Source: Streptomyces sp. sk2.1 (GTDB taxonomy: Bacteria; Actinomycetota; Actinomycetes; Streptomycetales; Streptomycetaceae). Taken from it: a stretch of 47,631 nucleotides of DNA. Where the stretch lies: contig NZ_RDBO01000020.1 of NCBI RefSeq assembly GCF_008120935.1, forward strand, positions 177,344-224,974. Reading direction: 5' to 3'. The notes below the pieces were generated by a model. The model was not told where the DNA came from, made no database searches, and saw nothing but the letters and a program-made list of their open reading frames with translations. Shown piece after piece: positions 38,078-47,209 of the stretch. The first letter of the stretch is position 1. Every line of letters begins with the position of its first letter. A program made the position numbers and the translations under genes.

Positions 38078-38227
38078 CAGTTGTCCATCCGGTGTCTCGT
38101 TCCCATTGCGGGCGAAGTGATCGTATCTCTGCTCCGTACCCCATGTTGGAGATCGCCGCCATCTGCGATGCGGTGATGACGGTGGGCGGGGCTGCATACG
38201 GTGCTGTACGGGCTCTCGGGAGCAGAG
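38078..38227. other. Spacer between tniQ and ariA
   Basis: About 150 bases with no recognisable gene. If the transposition genes are one operon, this spacer may hold the promoter of the PARIS-like pair. No strong terminator or transposon end was found. Confidence 0.4.
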
Positions 38228-40129
38228 CTACGGACATGGATGTCTACTGTGCGTTCGCGTCGGGACGTTGGGTGATCCGTTGACCTCATCCGCGAGGGTG
38301 GCCGTGGGCCCAGCACCGGCGTCGATTTCCCGTGCGAGTTGCTGTGCGTACTTGGCGAGGACGTAGCGTAGGTCCGCGTAGTGACGCAGTGGATCGGGGC
38401 GGGAGAACTGGAACCATGCGGTGTTCCGCCGCGCGGCCCACTGTTGCTGGATTTCGGTGGGTTGTGCGGCTTCGAGTGGGCGGGGAGCGAAGAGGTGCTC
38501 GCCTCGCGTGACCAGCGTCCAGATGAATACCGAGGCGTCCTGGCGCTTGCGGTCGTCGGTCCGGGTGCGGGTCTGGGTGCGAACGGACGGGAGTTCTTTG
38601 ACCAGCGCTTCCCAGGAGTCGATGCTGAGCACCCACTCGTGGAGTGCTTGCCGTCTGTGCCAGTAGTCAACTGGTGGTTGACGTCGTGATTGCAGTTCTG
38701 AGGCGAGAGCACGAAGGGCTTTGTCGACCTCAAGAGGGTTGCATCGCGTCCATGCTGAGCGCCGGGTCTCGCGTCCGGTGAGTAGGTGTGTCTGGACTGG
38801 CGTGATCCCGAGGAACTCGGCGGCGTCATCGTAGGTTCCGCCCATGGTCCACTGGACGAGCCGGACGGCGGCGGCCCTGCGCACGGACTTGACTTCCGAG
38901 CCCGCGCAGCTGGCCAGGTAGCGCTGATACCAGTCGGGTTCCAGGAACGCCGGGATGTGCTCGGGCTGGTAGCCGCTGCGGAGTGGTCCTCGTGTGCCTC
39001 CGCGGCCGCCGCTGACCCGGGGGAACGTCCGAGTGACGGGTTCAGCGACCTGGCGGAGTCGCTCGGAGCAGCCGCTCTTGTGTCTGTCGTAGAGAACGGC
39101 CCATGGTGTTCGGCTTGAAGGGCTGCCGAAGGCAGCACGCGTGAGATTCGAGATGACGTCGGGCAGGTCGTCTCTCGTAAGCAGGCGGTCTGCGGCCATG
39201 AGTAAAGCTCCGCAGGTAATGGGGTCACGCGGCGGCGTGTCGCGGACTTGTTGGTTGTGCCTCCCGCCCGGACTGGCGTGCATTGTCTGCGAGTTGGAGT
39301 CGATTCGCTCAGCGGTGTTGGTATCGAGGAGGTCCAGGCTGTGAGGCCATGCCGTGTTGATCAGCGCAGTGGCCAGCCGGAGATCGGTGAAGTACTCGGA
39401 CGCGTCCGTGGCTCGAGTGGGTGAATCCAGGCGGCCCCGGAGGGACTTCTGGAAGCGGAGGATGTCGGCAGTCGGTTGTGGCCGGTCGCGCCCAGAGTCG
39501 GTGAGGTGGTCGAGTCTGCCGGCGCAGGCGAAAGACTTCCTCCTCGGCGTCTGCGCGTTGACCGTCCACCGGCATTGCGCTGGATGCAGCGTGTGGTCGT
39601 TGGCCCGTTGGATGAGAGGTCCTTGCGCGTCGTGCGGCTGACCGCAGTGCGGGCATTCGGCCTCCAGATAAGTCTGATGCTCGGTGCAGGCGAAGACGAT
39701 GGGCAGGTGCCAGAGCTTGAGCCAGGGCCCGCTGTGCCGCTGCTGAACATCAGTGCCGTCGCCCGCCAGGCAGGAAGGGCAGAAGCGGGGCGAGCCGACG
39801 TAGAGCCATGCGTCTGGCCTCATCAAGCGTCCTGGGGCGGACAGGGACCGGGCGATCGGCGGGTAGCGGTCACGCCACTGCGCCAGCGTCAGCGCGGAGA
39901 CTTCCCTGGCCGTCTGTCCCGTGAGCCGGGCGAATGCGTCGATCTGAGGACTGGGAAGGTCCAGCAGCAGACTGCCGGGGAAGTGATTTGAGTTGGCGCC
40001 GTCCTTGATCCAGTCCGCCGCGCGAATCAGGTGGAGAGGCGAGAGGCCGAGACGGTGCCCAAGTCGCAGCATGTAGCTGACCAGGGACTCTCCGGACAGG
40101 GATTCGAGGCTCCGGGGCAGTGGATGCAT
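38228..40129 (-). CDS. tniQ: TniQ-family target-selection protein
   Basis: 633 residues. The N-terminus (LPRSLESLSGESLVSYMLRLG) is the TniQ fold, followed at about 115-170 by zinc-finger cysteines (FCPSCLAG, CTEHQTYLEAECPHCGQ) and a long helix-turn-helix-containing C-terminus (LVQWTMGGTYDDAAEFLGI). In Tn7-like elements TniQ/TnsD links the target to TnsC. It lies 14 bases downstream of the tnsC-like gene. The C-terminal 250 residues have no known fold to me. The target it recognises is unknown. Confidence 0.85.
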   Translation of the reverse strand: MHPLPRSLESLSGESLVSYMLRLGHRLGLSPLHLIRAADWIKDGANSNHFPGSLLLDLPSPQIDAFARLTGQTAREVSALTLAQWRDRYPPIARSLSAPGRLMRPDAWLYVGSPRFCPSCLAGDGTDVQQRHSGPWLKLWHLPIVFACTEHQTYLEAECPHCGQPHDAQGPLIQRANDHTLHPAQCRWTVNAQTPRRKSFACAGRLDHLTDSGRDRPQPTADILRFQKSLRGRLDSPTRATDASEYFTDLRLATALINTAWPHSLDLLDTNTAERIDSNSQTMHASPGGRHNQQVRDTPPRDPITCGALLMAADRLLTRDDLPDVISNLTRAAFGSPSSRTPWAVLYDRHKSGCSERLRQVAEPVTRTFPRVSGGRGGTRGPLRSGYQPEHIPAFLEPDWYQRYLASCAGSEVKSVRRAAAVRLVQWTMGGTYDDAAEFLGITPVQTHLLTGRETRRSAWTRCNPLEVDKALRALASELQSRRQPPVDYWHRRQALHEWVLSIDSWEALVKELPSVRTQTRTRTDDRKRQDASVFIWTLVTRGEHLFAPRPLEAAQPTEIQQQWAARRNTAWFQFSRPDPLRHYADLRYVLAKYAQQLAREIDAGAGPTATLADEVNGSPNVPTRTHSRHPCP

Positions 40130-40143
40130 CGTGGCTTCACCCG

Positions 40144-41427
40144 TCAGGCGCCTGCGCGGGCAGCCGGGCCGGCGTCATCGAAGACAGTGTTCCGGGGGCG
40201 CTTCGCCGGCTTGGGGGTCTTGTCAGCGGTCGGAGGGTCGGCCGGGATCACGGGCTCGTCCGGTGCCTGTTCGGGCGCATCCCGTCGGAGCACGATCTCG
40301 TCCAGCAGGCTCTCGTCGATCAGTTCCTTCCCGGACTCCATGGCCTCTTGAGCACCATCTTCGAGCAGGCGTCCCAGCAAGCCGATGACACCGCCGGTGC
40401 GACGCATCAGGTACTCCGGCATGGCGCCGGCAGTGAGCATGCCCGCCTTCGCGTTGAAAAGCCGCAGGTGCTGCTCGATTCCCTCCAGATGATCCACGAA
40501 GCCCTGGATCTGCTCCGGGGTGGTGTAGCGGAAGCGGTCGATCTCGATGAGCTCGAAGCGGTGCTCGGTCTGGGTGATCTCCAAGCCGTGGATGCGGGTC
40601 GACTCCAGCGGCGGCATTTCCCACTGCCGGGTCTTCTTGTTCCACGTGGCCTCGCGAAGCAGCCCAGTGCCGGGGATGTTGACGCCGGTCAGGATCAGGG
40701 TGACGTCCAGGCTCATGAAGGCCCGCATCAGGTCGAGGACGTCCTGATCGTCGGCTCTGTGCATCCGCAGCCGGCTGATGTCGTCCAGGATCAGCGCTTT
40801 GACGCCGTGGTCATGGAGGGAGTCGGCGACCTGCCGTACCAGTTCCGGCAGCGTGGCCGACTTGCGGGTCTGGGCGCGGAAGAAGGCCAGGATCGATGCG
40901 CAAAGGCTCTTCGGGGTCGCGGTCACCGGGGTCGAGACATAGACGACTGGCGCATGAAGGTCCCGAGTACCCGGAACAGCCCCAGGGTTGAGGTGGCTGT
41001 GCAGTTCCAGCCACTGGTCTTCGAAGACGGCTCCGGCTGAGATGACAGACGCGGTTTTGCCGTAGTTGCCCCAGCCGCTGATCATGACGCCGGCGCGGGT
41101 CGGGTCGTTCTTCTTCCTCGTGTTGCCGCTCAACCGGCGCCGGATCAGCCTGCCGACCTTGTCGTGCATGGGGGTGTCCTGCAGTGGGAGGTTCGCGTTC
41201 GTCAGCTCTCGGTAAAGGTCGTAGTCGTACTGGCGGCTCTCGGGAAGCATTGACCACTGCTTCGGCGAGATGACGGAGGCAGGGACGAGGAGATCGCAGT
41301 GGGTGCGGTAGTGCTGCCAGCCGGCGTAGGTGTCGAGGGACGGGCAGCTGCCCAGGATCAACTCGGCGATCCTGGCTCGTGAAGGCAGGCCCTCCACCGA
41401 ATCGTCGTGAGAGAGAGCTTGGGTCAC
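40144..41427 (-). CDS. TnsC/TniB-like AAA+ transposition regulator
   Basis: 427 residues. Walker A is degenerate, ISGWGNYGKTASVISA; Walker B is ALILDDISRLRM. Other AAA+ elements: VVYVSTPVTATPKSL, TLILTGVNIPGTGLLR (sensor 1). It communicates between TnsB and TniQ in the target complex. GTG at 41427 overlaps the stop of the tnsB-like gene (GTGA). The C-terminal 60 residues are charged and disordered. Confidence 0.86.
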   Translation of the reverse strand: MTQALSHDDSVEGLPSRARIAELILGSCPSLDTYAGWQHYRTHCDLLVPASVISPKQWSMLPESRQYDYDLYRELTNANLPLQDTPMHDKVGRLIRRRLSGNTRKKNDPTRAGVMISGWGNYGKTASVISAGAVFEDQWLELHSHLNPGAVPGTRDLHAPVVYVSTPVTATPKSLCASILAFFRAQTRKSATLPELVRQVADSLHDHGVKALILDDISRLRMHRADDQDVLDLMRAFMSLDVTLILTGVNIPGTGLLREATWNKKTRQWEMPPLESTRIHGLEITQTEHRFELIEIDRFRYTTPEQIQGFVDHLEGIEQHLRLFNAKAGMLTAGAMPEYLMRRTGGVIGLLGRLLEDGAQEAMESGKELIDESLLDEIVLRRDAPEQAPDEPVIPADPPTADKTPKPAKRPRNTVFDDAGPAARAGA

Positions 41428-43715
41428 GTGTCGTCCTCCCGGACCGTTGTGGCGGCTTCCGAGCCGTCGGGAGGCGGAAGCCGGAACATGCGGCGCCGGT
41501 TCAGGGCTGCGTGCAGGGTTGCCGGAGCGACGGGCCTGGTGCCGGCGAGTGCTTCTTCGCGTCGTCGGCGCCGGTCGGCGTCGACGACGTGGTCGATGGT
41601 GCGGGCGTGCTCGGCCCAGGCCACGGGCATCTCCACCGGGACCTGCTCGTTTGCGGGTGCCGGTGCGGCGGGGCGGTCGGCCGCAGCGGCCTGTGCTCGG
41701 GTGATCTCGCGGGCCTGGGCGACGCGCCGCTTCTTCCCGGCCCTCTTCTTGGCCTGGCTGGGCCACTGGTCAACGGGGGTGACCGAGCTGAGGATCCCGA
41801 GCAGGTGCTCCAGGAGCTCACTCTCCGAGTGGATCCTGATGTTGTTCGCCTTCACGTGGGCCAGCAGGGCACCTGCGGTCTTGTCCGAGAAGGCGGGGAT
41901 CTCGCCGTCGGGCGGCAGTCCTCGCCAGCGCAGGATGTGCCAGGTCTCATGGTCGGCGTCGTCCTGGAGGAACACCTGCCGGCGGTCCCTTCGGTCGCTG
42001 CGGACCACCCATTGGCGCGCGTGTTTGCCGCCTCGGGCGGAGGGCTGCTGGAAACGCGGCTCGTCGAGGACCGGGTCGTGATACCAAAGCCCGAGGATCT
42101 TCACTCCCCGGCGCGGATGGATCTTCACGTGGTGCTTGCGCAGGACCTTGTAGTAGAAGCTCGGCTCGGGGAAGTCCAGGTCGAAGCCGCCCTGTTCCAT
42201 CGCCGCGGCGAACAGCGTGTTGGGGCTGTGATCTTCGCCCGGTGCCCAACTCGGGGCATATTCGCCGAGTTTGCGGTTCTGCCAGATCTGGACGATCCAG
42301 GTCGCGATGATGTGCTCGGCCTGCGCGAGCGTGAGGCTCGCATCGCGTTCCGGGTCGGTCCCGCGGTCCGCGACGTCACCGCCGGTGAAACCCAGCAGGT
42401 GCTCGAAGAGCATGGTCTGGACGGTGAGGAACTGGCGCTCGACCGCGAACTTGTCGGCCTGGCGCAGGACACGGGCAGGAAGGATCCGGCAGCCGATCTC
42501 CCGCTCGGCCTCCACCAGGTCGTGGTTCTTGTAGGGGCCGCCGTGGTCGGTGGTGACCGTCTCCGGGGCGAAAAACGGCAGGGCGGCGACCCGGTGCCCG
42601 GTGAACTCGGCGATCACGTCGGCCGGAGCCCCGGCGTAGGGCCACTCCGTGTCCTCGCCCCACCCGTCCCGCATCGGAAGCGGTAGCATCACGTCCCGCA
42701 GCAGCATCGCGACATCGACCGAGGTGTCGGACTGCAGCGTCAGCCGGAAGGCCGGCAGCCCGTGCGTGTAGAGATCGAGCGCGAGGGTGAGCGTCGCGGT
42801 GACCGCATCACCGAAGACGGTCTCGCGCAGCTTCACCGGCATCGGCGTCGAGTCCAGCACCAGAACCTGGCCCGGCCGATGGACCACCACCCGGCCGGAG
42901 ACCCCGGCCTCCGCGGCGGCCTCAGCCGTTCGCCCGTAACGAGGCCGGGCTCCGCCGGGCCTGAACCACTCCTCCCAGACCGTCGCGAACGTCCAGCGGG
43001 AAGGGATTCTCTCGGTCGGGAAGGCCGGGAACCGCTCGCGCATGTACTGGTGCATCAACCGGTGCCTGGCAGCCAGGCTCAGGCCGGCGCGTTCGCGGCA
43101 CTCGGCTTTGACCGCGAAGATCGCCTCCCGGACCTCCTCGGTGATGCTGCGGTGCCCGCTGCGTCGCCGTGTCCAGCGCCCGTCCGCACAGGCCAGCAGG
43201 AGACTGTCGCCTGACAGGCCCGACAGACGCATCAGTGTCCGGTAGCTGAGGTGCTGCAGGCCGAGCCGGACCGCCTCCGGACGGAACAACGCCTCCATCT
43301 CCGCAGCCTTCGAGCGGCGGCGCTCGGTCAGCGTCGTGCGGTCCGGGTCGTAGGCAGGCCGGGGCTCACCCGGCAGGGCCCGAGCCGGGTGGCCCTCCCG
43401 GAACCCCGTCTCGGCTTCCAGCACATGCGCAGCCCGCAGCCGGGCCCGCTCCAGCTGGTCCTTTGTCAGGTCAGCCAGGGTCCTCGGCTGCTGGGCGACT
43501 GGCGACGGGGGCCCCGACGCTTCGGCCTTCGGCAGAAGCCGCAGGTCGGGATGGTTGATGAGCCAGCGGAACGAGCGGGTCTCCGTGCGGCCGTCGTCGT
43601 CCGTGAGGACGAGCCGGCCGTACTGACCGTGGACGGCTTCGATCGTCCACTCGATGCCGTTGAGCGCGACCCGCCTGCCCGGTGCGATCTGCAAGAAGCC
43701 CCTGGCTGCCATCAC
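41424..43715 (-). CDS. TnsB/TniA-like DDE transposase (Mu/rve superfamily)
   Basis: 763 residues. The DDE triad is present: Asp288 (QVLVLDSTPMPV), Asp390 (VTTDHGGPYKNH) and Glu426 (FAVERQFLTVQT), 35 residues apart from the second Asp as in retroviral-integrase folds. The N-terminal 280 residues contain helix-turn-helix segments that would bind the transposon ends. The C-terminus carries RRRREEALAGTRPV, of the type that contacts TnsC. GTG 43715 is directly followed by ATG; the stop overlaps that of the tnsA-like gene. Confidence 0.88.
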   Translation of the reverse strand: MMAARGFLQIAPGRRVALNGIEWTIEAVHGQYGRLVLTDDDGRTETRSFRWLINHPDLRLLPKAEASGPPSPVAQQPRTLADLTKDQLERARLRAAHVLEAETGFREGHPARALPGEPRPAYDPDRTTLTERRRSKAAEMEALFRPEAVRLGLQHLSYRTLMRLSGLSGDSLLLACADGRWTRRRSGHRSITEEVREAIFAVKAECRERAGLSLAARHRLMHQYMRERFPAFPTERIPSRWTFATVWEEWFRPGGARPRYGRTAEAAAEAGVSGRVVVHRPGQVLVLDSTPMPVKLRETVFGDAVTATLTLALDLYTHGLPAFRLTLQSDTSVDVAMLLRDVMLPLPMRDGWGEDTEWPYAGAPADVIAEFTGHRVAALPFFAPETVTTDHGGPYKNHDLVEAEREIGCRILPARVLRQADKFAVERQFLTVQTMLFEHLLGFTGGDVADRGTDPERDASLTLAQAEHIIATWIVQIWQNRKLGEYAPSWAPGEDHSPNTLFAAAMEQGGFDLDFPEPSFYYKVLRKHHVKIHPRRGVKILGLWYHDPVLDEPRFQQPSARGGKHARQWVVRSDRRDRRQVFLQDDADHETWHILRWRGLPPDGEIPAFSDKTAGALLAHVKANNIRIHSESELLEHLLGILSSVTPVDQWPSQAKKRAGKKRRVAQAREITRAQAAAADRPAAPAPANEQVPVEMPVAWAEHARTIDHVVDADRRRRREEALAGTRPVAPATLHAALNRRRMFRLPPPDGSEAATTVREDDT

Positions 43716-44533
43716 ACCGCCCAGATCAGCGAGCTGTCCCGCAAAGGACTGCCCAGGTCAACGCCGAGCTCGCGGTGCCAGAGCAGCCGGACGATGTTCG
43801 CCCGGCCAACGGCAGGCACGCTGGTCGAGTCCGCCAGCTCGCAGAACGTCATCATCCGTCCCGGCTGCCCGCCGATAGCGGTGAGCAGTTGGTCCCGCAT
43901 GCCGAGCAGGTCCCTCGCCGGCCGCCTGCGCGAGGAAAGATGATCAAGGACGCTCCAGACATGCGGGCGCCAGCCCGCGATCACCGAGTACCGCCAGCCG
44001 CAGGCGGCCGCCACTTCCCTGGCCGCCGCGAACTTCAGCGCGTCTTCTTCCTTGATTAGCTCCATCGGCCGGACGTCCAGCAGCCACATCCCGCCGTCGA
44101 TCACCGCCAGGAAGTCCGGGATATGCCATGCCTGTCCGCCCGTATGCTCGAAGTCCAGCCGGAACGGCTGCGACAGCACCTCCGATGCCTTCAAGAAGTC
44201 CAGCGCGACGAGCAAGCGCAGTTCCTCCAGCGACTCGAAGCCGTGCATCCTGCCTGTTGAGGCCATCACCTCCAGGCCAGGGCGATGCCGCTGTTTCGCC
44301 CGCCAGGTGAACCCCCGCATCGGCCGTGATGACAGCACCGGCACGTGTGCCATGTCGCGGATCGGCCAGCAGACTTCGCCGGTACCCACTCGCCATGACG
44401 AACTCCACCGACGAGGCCAGTCGTTATCGAGCCGTAGCCGATCCCGCTGGGTGACATCTCCCTCATACTCCATGGCCAACTGGTCAAGGTGACTTGACTC
44501 CGACGGGATCACTGCCCTCGTTGCGTCGCCCAT
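43712..44533 (-). CDS. TnsA-like endonuclease subunit of the heteromeric transposase
   Basis: 273 residues. TnsA cuts the 5' ends of the element and is a restriction-enzyme fold: E100 (HGFESLEEL), D140 (WHIPDFLAV) and D153-x-R155 (LLDVRPMEL) form the active site. The C-terminal helix (VGRANIVRLLWHRELGVD) would bind TnsC. It is the first of the four genes, next to the candidate transposon end. The start may be at the upstream ATG 44533 or at 44473. Confidence 0.84.
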   Translation of the reverse strand: MGDATRAVIPSESSHLDQLAMEYEGDVTQRDRLRLDNDWPRRWSSSWRVGTGEVCWPIRDMAHVPVLSSRPMRGFTWRAKQRHRPGLEVMASTGRMHGFESLEELRLLVALDFLKASEVLSQPFRLDFEHTGGQAWHIPDFLAVIDGGMWLLDVRPMELIKEEDALKFAAAREVAAACGWRYSVIAGWRPHVWSVLDHLSSRRRPARDLLGMRDQLLTAIGGQPGRMMTFCELADSTSVPAVGRANIVRLLWHRELGVDLGSPLRDSSLIWAV

Positions 44534-44556
44534 CTATCCACGGCAGCACCCTCTGC

Positions 44557-44908
44557 TCAGCGGTGGCGACCTTTCTTCGAAAATGACCACAATTTGGCGT
44601 GGAGAGTCGAATGTTTGCGAACCAATGTGCTCACTTTCTTCGCTTGTCCGATCGCGAAATGACATAGAGCGGCGCCAGGGAGTGCCCTGCAGCCATCGCA
44701 AAGGGCCTTGATCCAGGTGCCGTGTTGGTCGCCGTGGAAGCGGGCGCGTCCGGGCTCACCACAGGCTTCGCAGGTCTTCCCCGCTTCGAGTTCCGCGGCT
44801 TCGGCGAGGCGGCCGGCGGTGTCGGCCCAGGTGTCGTCGAACTCGCCGTCGTCGCACCAGTCCGCGACGTTCTCCTCACCAGTGCCTTTTTCGAAAACTC
44901 GGCCCCTT
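44557..44908 (-). pseudogene. Zinc-ribbon protein fragment interrupted by the transposon end
   Basis: The frame reads DWCDDGEFDDTWADTAGRLA, CEACGEPGRARFHGDQHG, TWIKALCDGCRALPGA with two CxxC pairs, like C-terminal zinc-ribbon domains of actinomycete accessory proteins. Beyond GA it runs straight into the transposon terminus and ends after about 35 unrelated residues. No start codon is seen at its 5' end either (TGA in frame near 44908), so both ends are truncated. Confidence 0.5.
44560..44664. mobile_element. Candidate right end of the Tn7-like element
   Basis: Read on the minus strand the terminus is TGTCATTTCGCGATCGG (44664 inward), starting with the TGT typical of Tn7/Tn5053-type elements. 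A second copy, GGTCATTTTCGAAGAAAGG, lies at about 44571-44588, and GCGAAGAAAG also follows the first copy, consistent with repeated TnsB sites. It is next to the tnsA-like gene. The flanking five bases are TAGAG. Confidence 0.55.
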
Positions 44909-44939
44909 CAGCCCTTTCGGCTCCTAGCAGGTCTCAGGC

Positions 44940-45025
44940 GGCAGGCCCGTGACCAGGTGGTTTCCCGGTCCGGTCCTGCCGCGCAAGATGTGGGCATCAG
45001 GGGCGGCTATCTGGCCGGGGATGGT
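44940..45025. other. Intergenic gap
   Basis: About 85 bases after the zinc-ribbon fragment; nothing convincing is seen apart from weak G+C-rich dyad symmetry. Confidence 0.4.
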
Positions 45026-45568
45026 TCAGCGCAGGGCTGCGGTGATGCGGGATCGGAGTTGAGAGTCGGTGATCTCGTCGGCATTGCGCCAGGCGGCCTC
45101 GGAGACCTCTTCGGTCTGCAAGTCGCCAATGTCTGCGGTAGTGCGGAACAGGAACCGGAAGTCGAAGTGCTGGTGGGCGGACTCGCCCTTGGCGGGGTTG
45201 GCGTCGATGGGGTGGACATCGATGTGCAGCGGGACTTCGCTGTGCGGGGAGACCACGTGGGGCGGGATGCCGGTCTCCTCGGCCAGTTCACGGCCGGCGG
45301 CCTGCAGGAGCGTGTTGTCCGAAGCCTCCAGATGGCCGCCAGGCAGCAGCCACTTCTGGGTCGCGTTATGAAGAATGTGCAGGATGCGGCCGTCGGGGCC
45401 GACGAGGATCGCCCCGGCGGTGACGTGCCCGGGCAGCGTGGTGCGGTGGGTGAGGTCGTCGCCATCGTCCAGGAAGCCGAGGACGACGCCGAGTTCGCGC
45501 TTGTCGTCGGGATGTTGGTCGAGGTAGGCGGCGATGGTGGTGCGGATGTGGTCGGCTGTGATGGTCAT
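45026..45568 (-). CDS. Nudix hydrolase
   Basis: 180 residues. The Nudix box is complete, GGHLEASDNTLLQAAGRELA and then EETGI, so it hydrolyses a nucleoside-diphosphate-linked substrate. ATG at 45568 has AGGTGA six bases upstream; a GTG at 45577 overlaps the stop of the upstream gene (GTGA) and is the alternative. Co-transcribed with the next gene upstream. Confidence 0.86.
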   Translation of the reverse strand: MTITADHIRTTIAAYLDQHPDDKRELGVVLGFLDDGDDLTHRTTLPGHVTAGAILVGPDGRILHILHNATQKWLLPGGHLEASDNTLLQAAGRELAEETGIPPHVVSPHSEVPLHIDVHPIDANPAKGESAHQHFDFRFLFRTTADIGDLQTEEVSEAAWRNADEITDSQLRSRITAALR

Positions 45569-45573
45569 GGTGA

Positions 45574-46695
45574 TCACCTGTTGAAGTAGGAGAGCCAGGT
45601 CGCTGCGATGGCTTCGCGGTCGGGTGCGGGGACCTCATGGATACCGGGGGCGAGCTCTTCGCGGGTGAGCATCCTGATCGCGGCGAGGATCTCGGCCTGG
45701 ACCAGGAAGATGAATGGCCCAACGCTGGCGCCGTGGATGAAGTTGACGGCGTTGCCGCCGTTCGCCAGATAGAAGTACTGGCCGGTGGTCCGGTAGCGGG
45801 TGACGTGCTCGCCGACGATCGTGCGGGTGTAGACGTCGGGGAGTCCGGCGAGGTCGAGTTCGTCCTCGCTGCTGGTGACGGTGGCAACGTAGGCGCCATT
45901 GCGGAGATGCCCGAAGTCCTCGCCGCGCAGGGAGATCGCGCCGGTTGCGCAGAGGACCAGGCCGGCACCGGTCAGGGCGGTCTCGCGGTCGCGGGCGACG
46001 GTGAAGCCCTGGGAGAGGGCCTGGGTGCGGCGGACGGGGTCGATGTCGAAGACGGTGACCTGCACTCCCTTGGCCTGCAGGAGCCGGGCGATCGAACTGC
46101 CGAGCTTCCCGAAGCCGATCACGAGGGCGGGGCGGCCGTGGAGGATGTCCCCGCGGCCGCGCATGACGGCCTCAGTGGAGAAGACCACGGACTGTCCGAC
46201 GAGGAAGTCCTCAGGGTCCTTCAAGGGAGAGCGGGCGACGGAGATGACGGGGCAGGGCAGTTTGTCGAGGTCCGCGTAGCGCCGGTGCCCGTTCTCGGTG
46301 TCCTCGATCACCCCGGCGATCCGTCCGGTGAACCGGCTGTGGACCTCGGCGAGGGTGGGGGCGAAGTAGCCACCGACGTCCAGCAGGCAGGCCGTCTCGC
46401 CTGCGGCCCGGGATTCGAGGTAGTCCAGGGCGTCATCGGGCTCGGTGAACATCTCGCGGGTGAGGATGTCGACGGGGACGGTCTGCTCGACCTCGCGCTT
46501 GGCGGCCGGGTGGATGGACTTCGGCTTGGGCAGCACCGCGGTGAGCCGGGTCATCGCGGCGACGGCCTGGATGAACGCGGGCCGCTCCGGCAGCAGGTGC
46601 GTGATCAGGAACGATGCGGTCTGCTCGTCCGGGGCGAACTGGGTGGCGATCCGGGCGAAGTAGGCGTCCAGGCGGGCGCGTTCGAATGTTTCCAT
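45574..46695 (-). CDS. Adenosylhomocysteinase-like protein, NAD-binding
   Basis: 373 residues. The Rossmann motif LVIGFGKLGSSIARLLQ (GxGxxG at 194-199) followed by VTVFDIDPVRRTQA is that of S-adenosylhomocysteine hydrolase, and EDTENGHRRY with LARSPLKD-type (VARSPLKD) resemble its substrate domain. The protein is about 60-100 residues shorter than true SahH and its catalytic residues could not be traced, so it may act on another adenosyl-like compound. Cluster with HATPase and Nudix genes is characteristic of actinomycete accessory DNA. Confidence 0.72.
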   Translation of the reverse strand: METFERARLDAYFARIATQFAPDEQTASFLITHLLPERPAFIQAVAAMTRLTAVLPKPKSIHPAAKREVEQTVPVDILTREMFTEPDDALDYLESRAAGETACLLDVGGYFAPTLAEVHSRFTGRIAGVIEDTENGHRRYADLDKLPCPVISVARSPLKDPEDFLVGQSVVFSTEAVMRGRGDILHGRPALVIGFGKLGSSIARLLQAKGVQVTVFDIDPVRRTQALSQGFTVARDRETALTGAGLVLCATGAISLRGEDFGHLRNGAYVATVTSSEDELDLAGLPDVYTRTIVGEHVTRYRTTGQYFYLANGGNAVNFIHGASVGPFIFLVQAEILAAIRMLTREELAPGIHEVPAPDREAIAATWLSYFNR

Positions 46696-46747
46696 GGCAG
46701 TTCCCTCTCATCCGTTCCGTCCGGGGGCCGTGCGGAAAGTCCGGGGT

Positions 46748-47209
46748 TCAGCGGGTGCGGGCGCGTCCGAACAGCAGCCGCTCGGCCGCGAGGGCGGCAT
46801 CCAGGTAGGCATCGAGCCGGGCGGCGTCGGCACTCTGCGGCAGTGGGTCCAGCCCGAGCAGGAGGACGGCGTCACCGTTGTGGGCGACCAGTTCGGTCCA
46901 GGCCCGGCGGGTGGGCAGCCGCAGCCGGCGAGAGGCGCCGGGGATGTGCACCAGCACCTGGTCGCCGACGATCTGCAGGCACCGGTCGATCTCCAGAACG
47001 ACCTCCCGGGGGCCGGCCAGACAGCCGAGGCTGTCCGACAGCCGCCGCATCCGGGCCTCGACAGTGTCGGGGGTGGCCAGGGCCGGGGTGTGGGTGATCA
47101 GGATGTGCGCGACCTCGTGGCCGTCCGGTCCGGTGCCCGGCCAGGTCCAGGACGCGAGGGAGACCAGCAGTCGAAGTTCCGGATCTGGCGGGGTGAGGAT
47201 GACGGTCAT
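46748..47209 (-). CDS. Unknown protein, 153 residues
   Basis: Not recognised. Mixed alpha/beta (LRLLVSLASWTWPGTG, HILITHTPAL, DQVLVHIPGASRRLRLPTRR, AVLLLGLDPLPQ), soluble, no signal peptide. The ATG at 47209 overlaps the stop of the HATPase gene (ATGA), so it is its partner in translation. It lies 52 bases before the adenosylhomocysteinase-like gene. Confidence 0.7.
   Translation of the reverse strand: MTVILTPPDPELRLLVSLASWTWPGTGPDGHEVAHILITHTPALATPDTVEARMRRLSDSLGCLAGPREVVLEIDRCLQIVGDQVLVHIPGASRRLRLPTRRAWTELVAHNGDAVLLLGLDPLPQSADAARLDAYLDAALAAERLLFGRARTR

Noticed and set aside
38093..38125. Possible left transposon end TGTCTCGTTCCCATTGCG
   Set aside because: Similarity to the right end is limited to TGTC and GCGAAG and there is no matching TAGAG flank.
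44631..44879. 82-codon minus-strand frame
   Set aside because: Ser/Pro/Thr-rich; another frame in the same place encodes the two CxxC pairs and is preferred.
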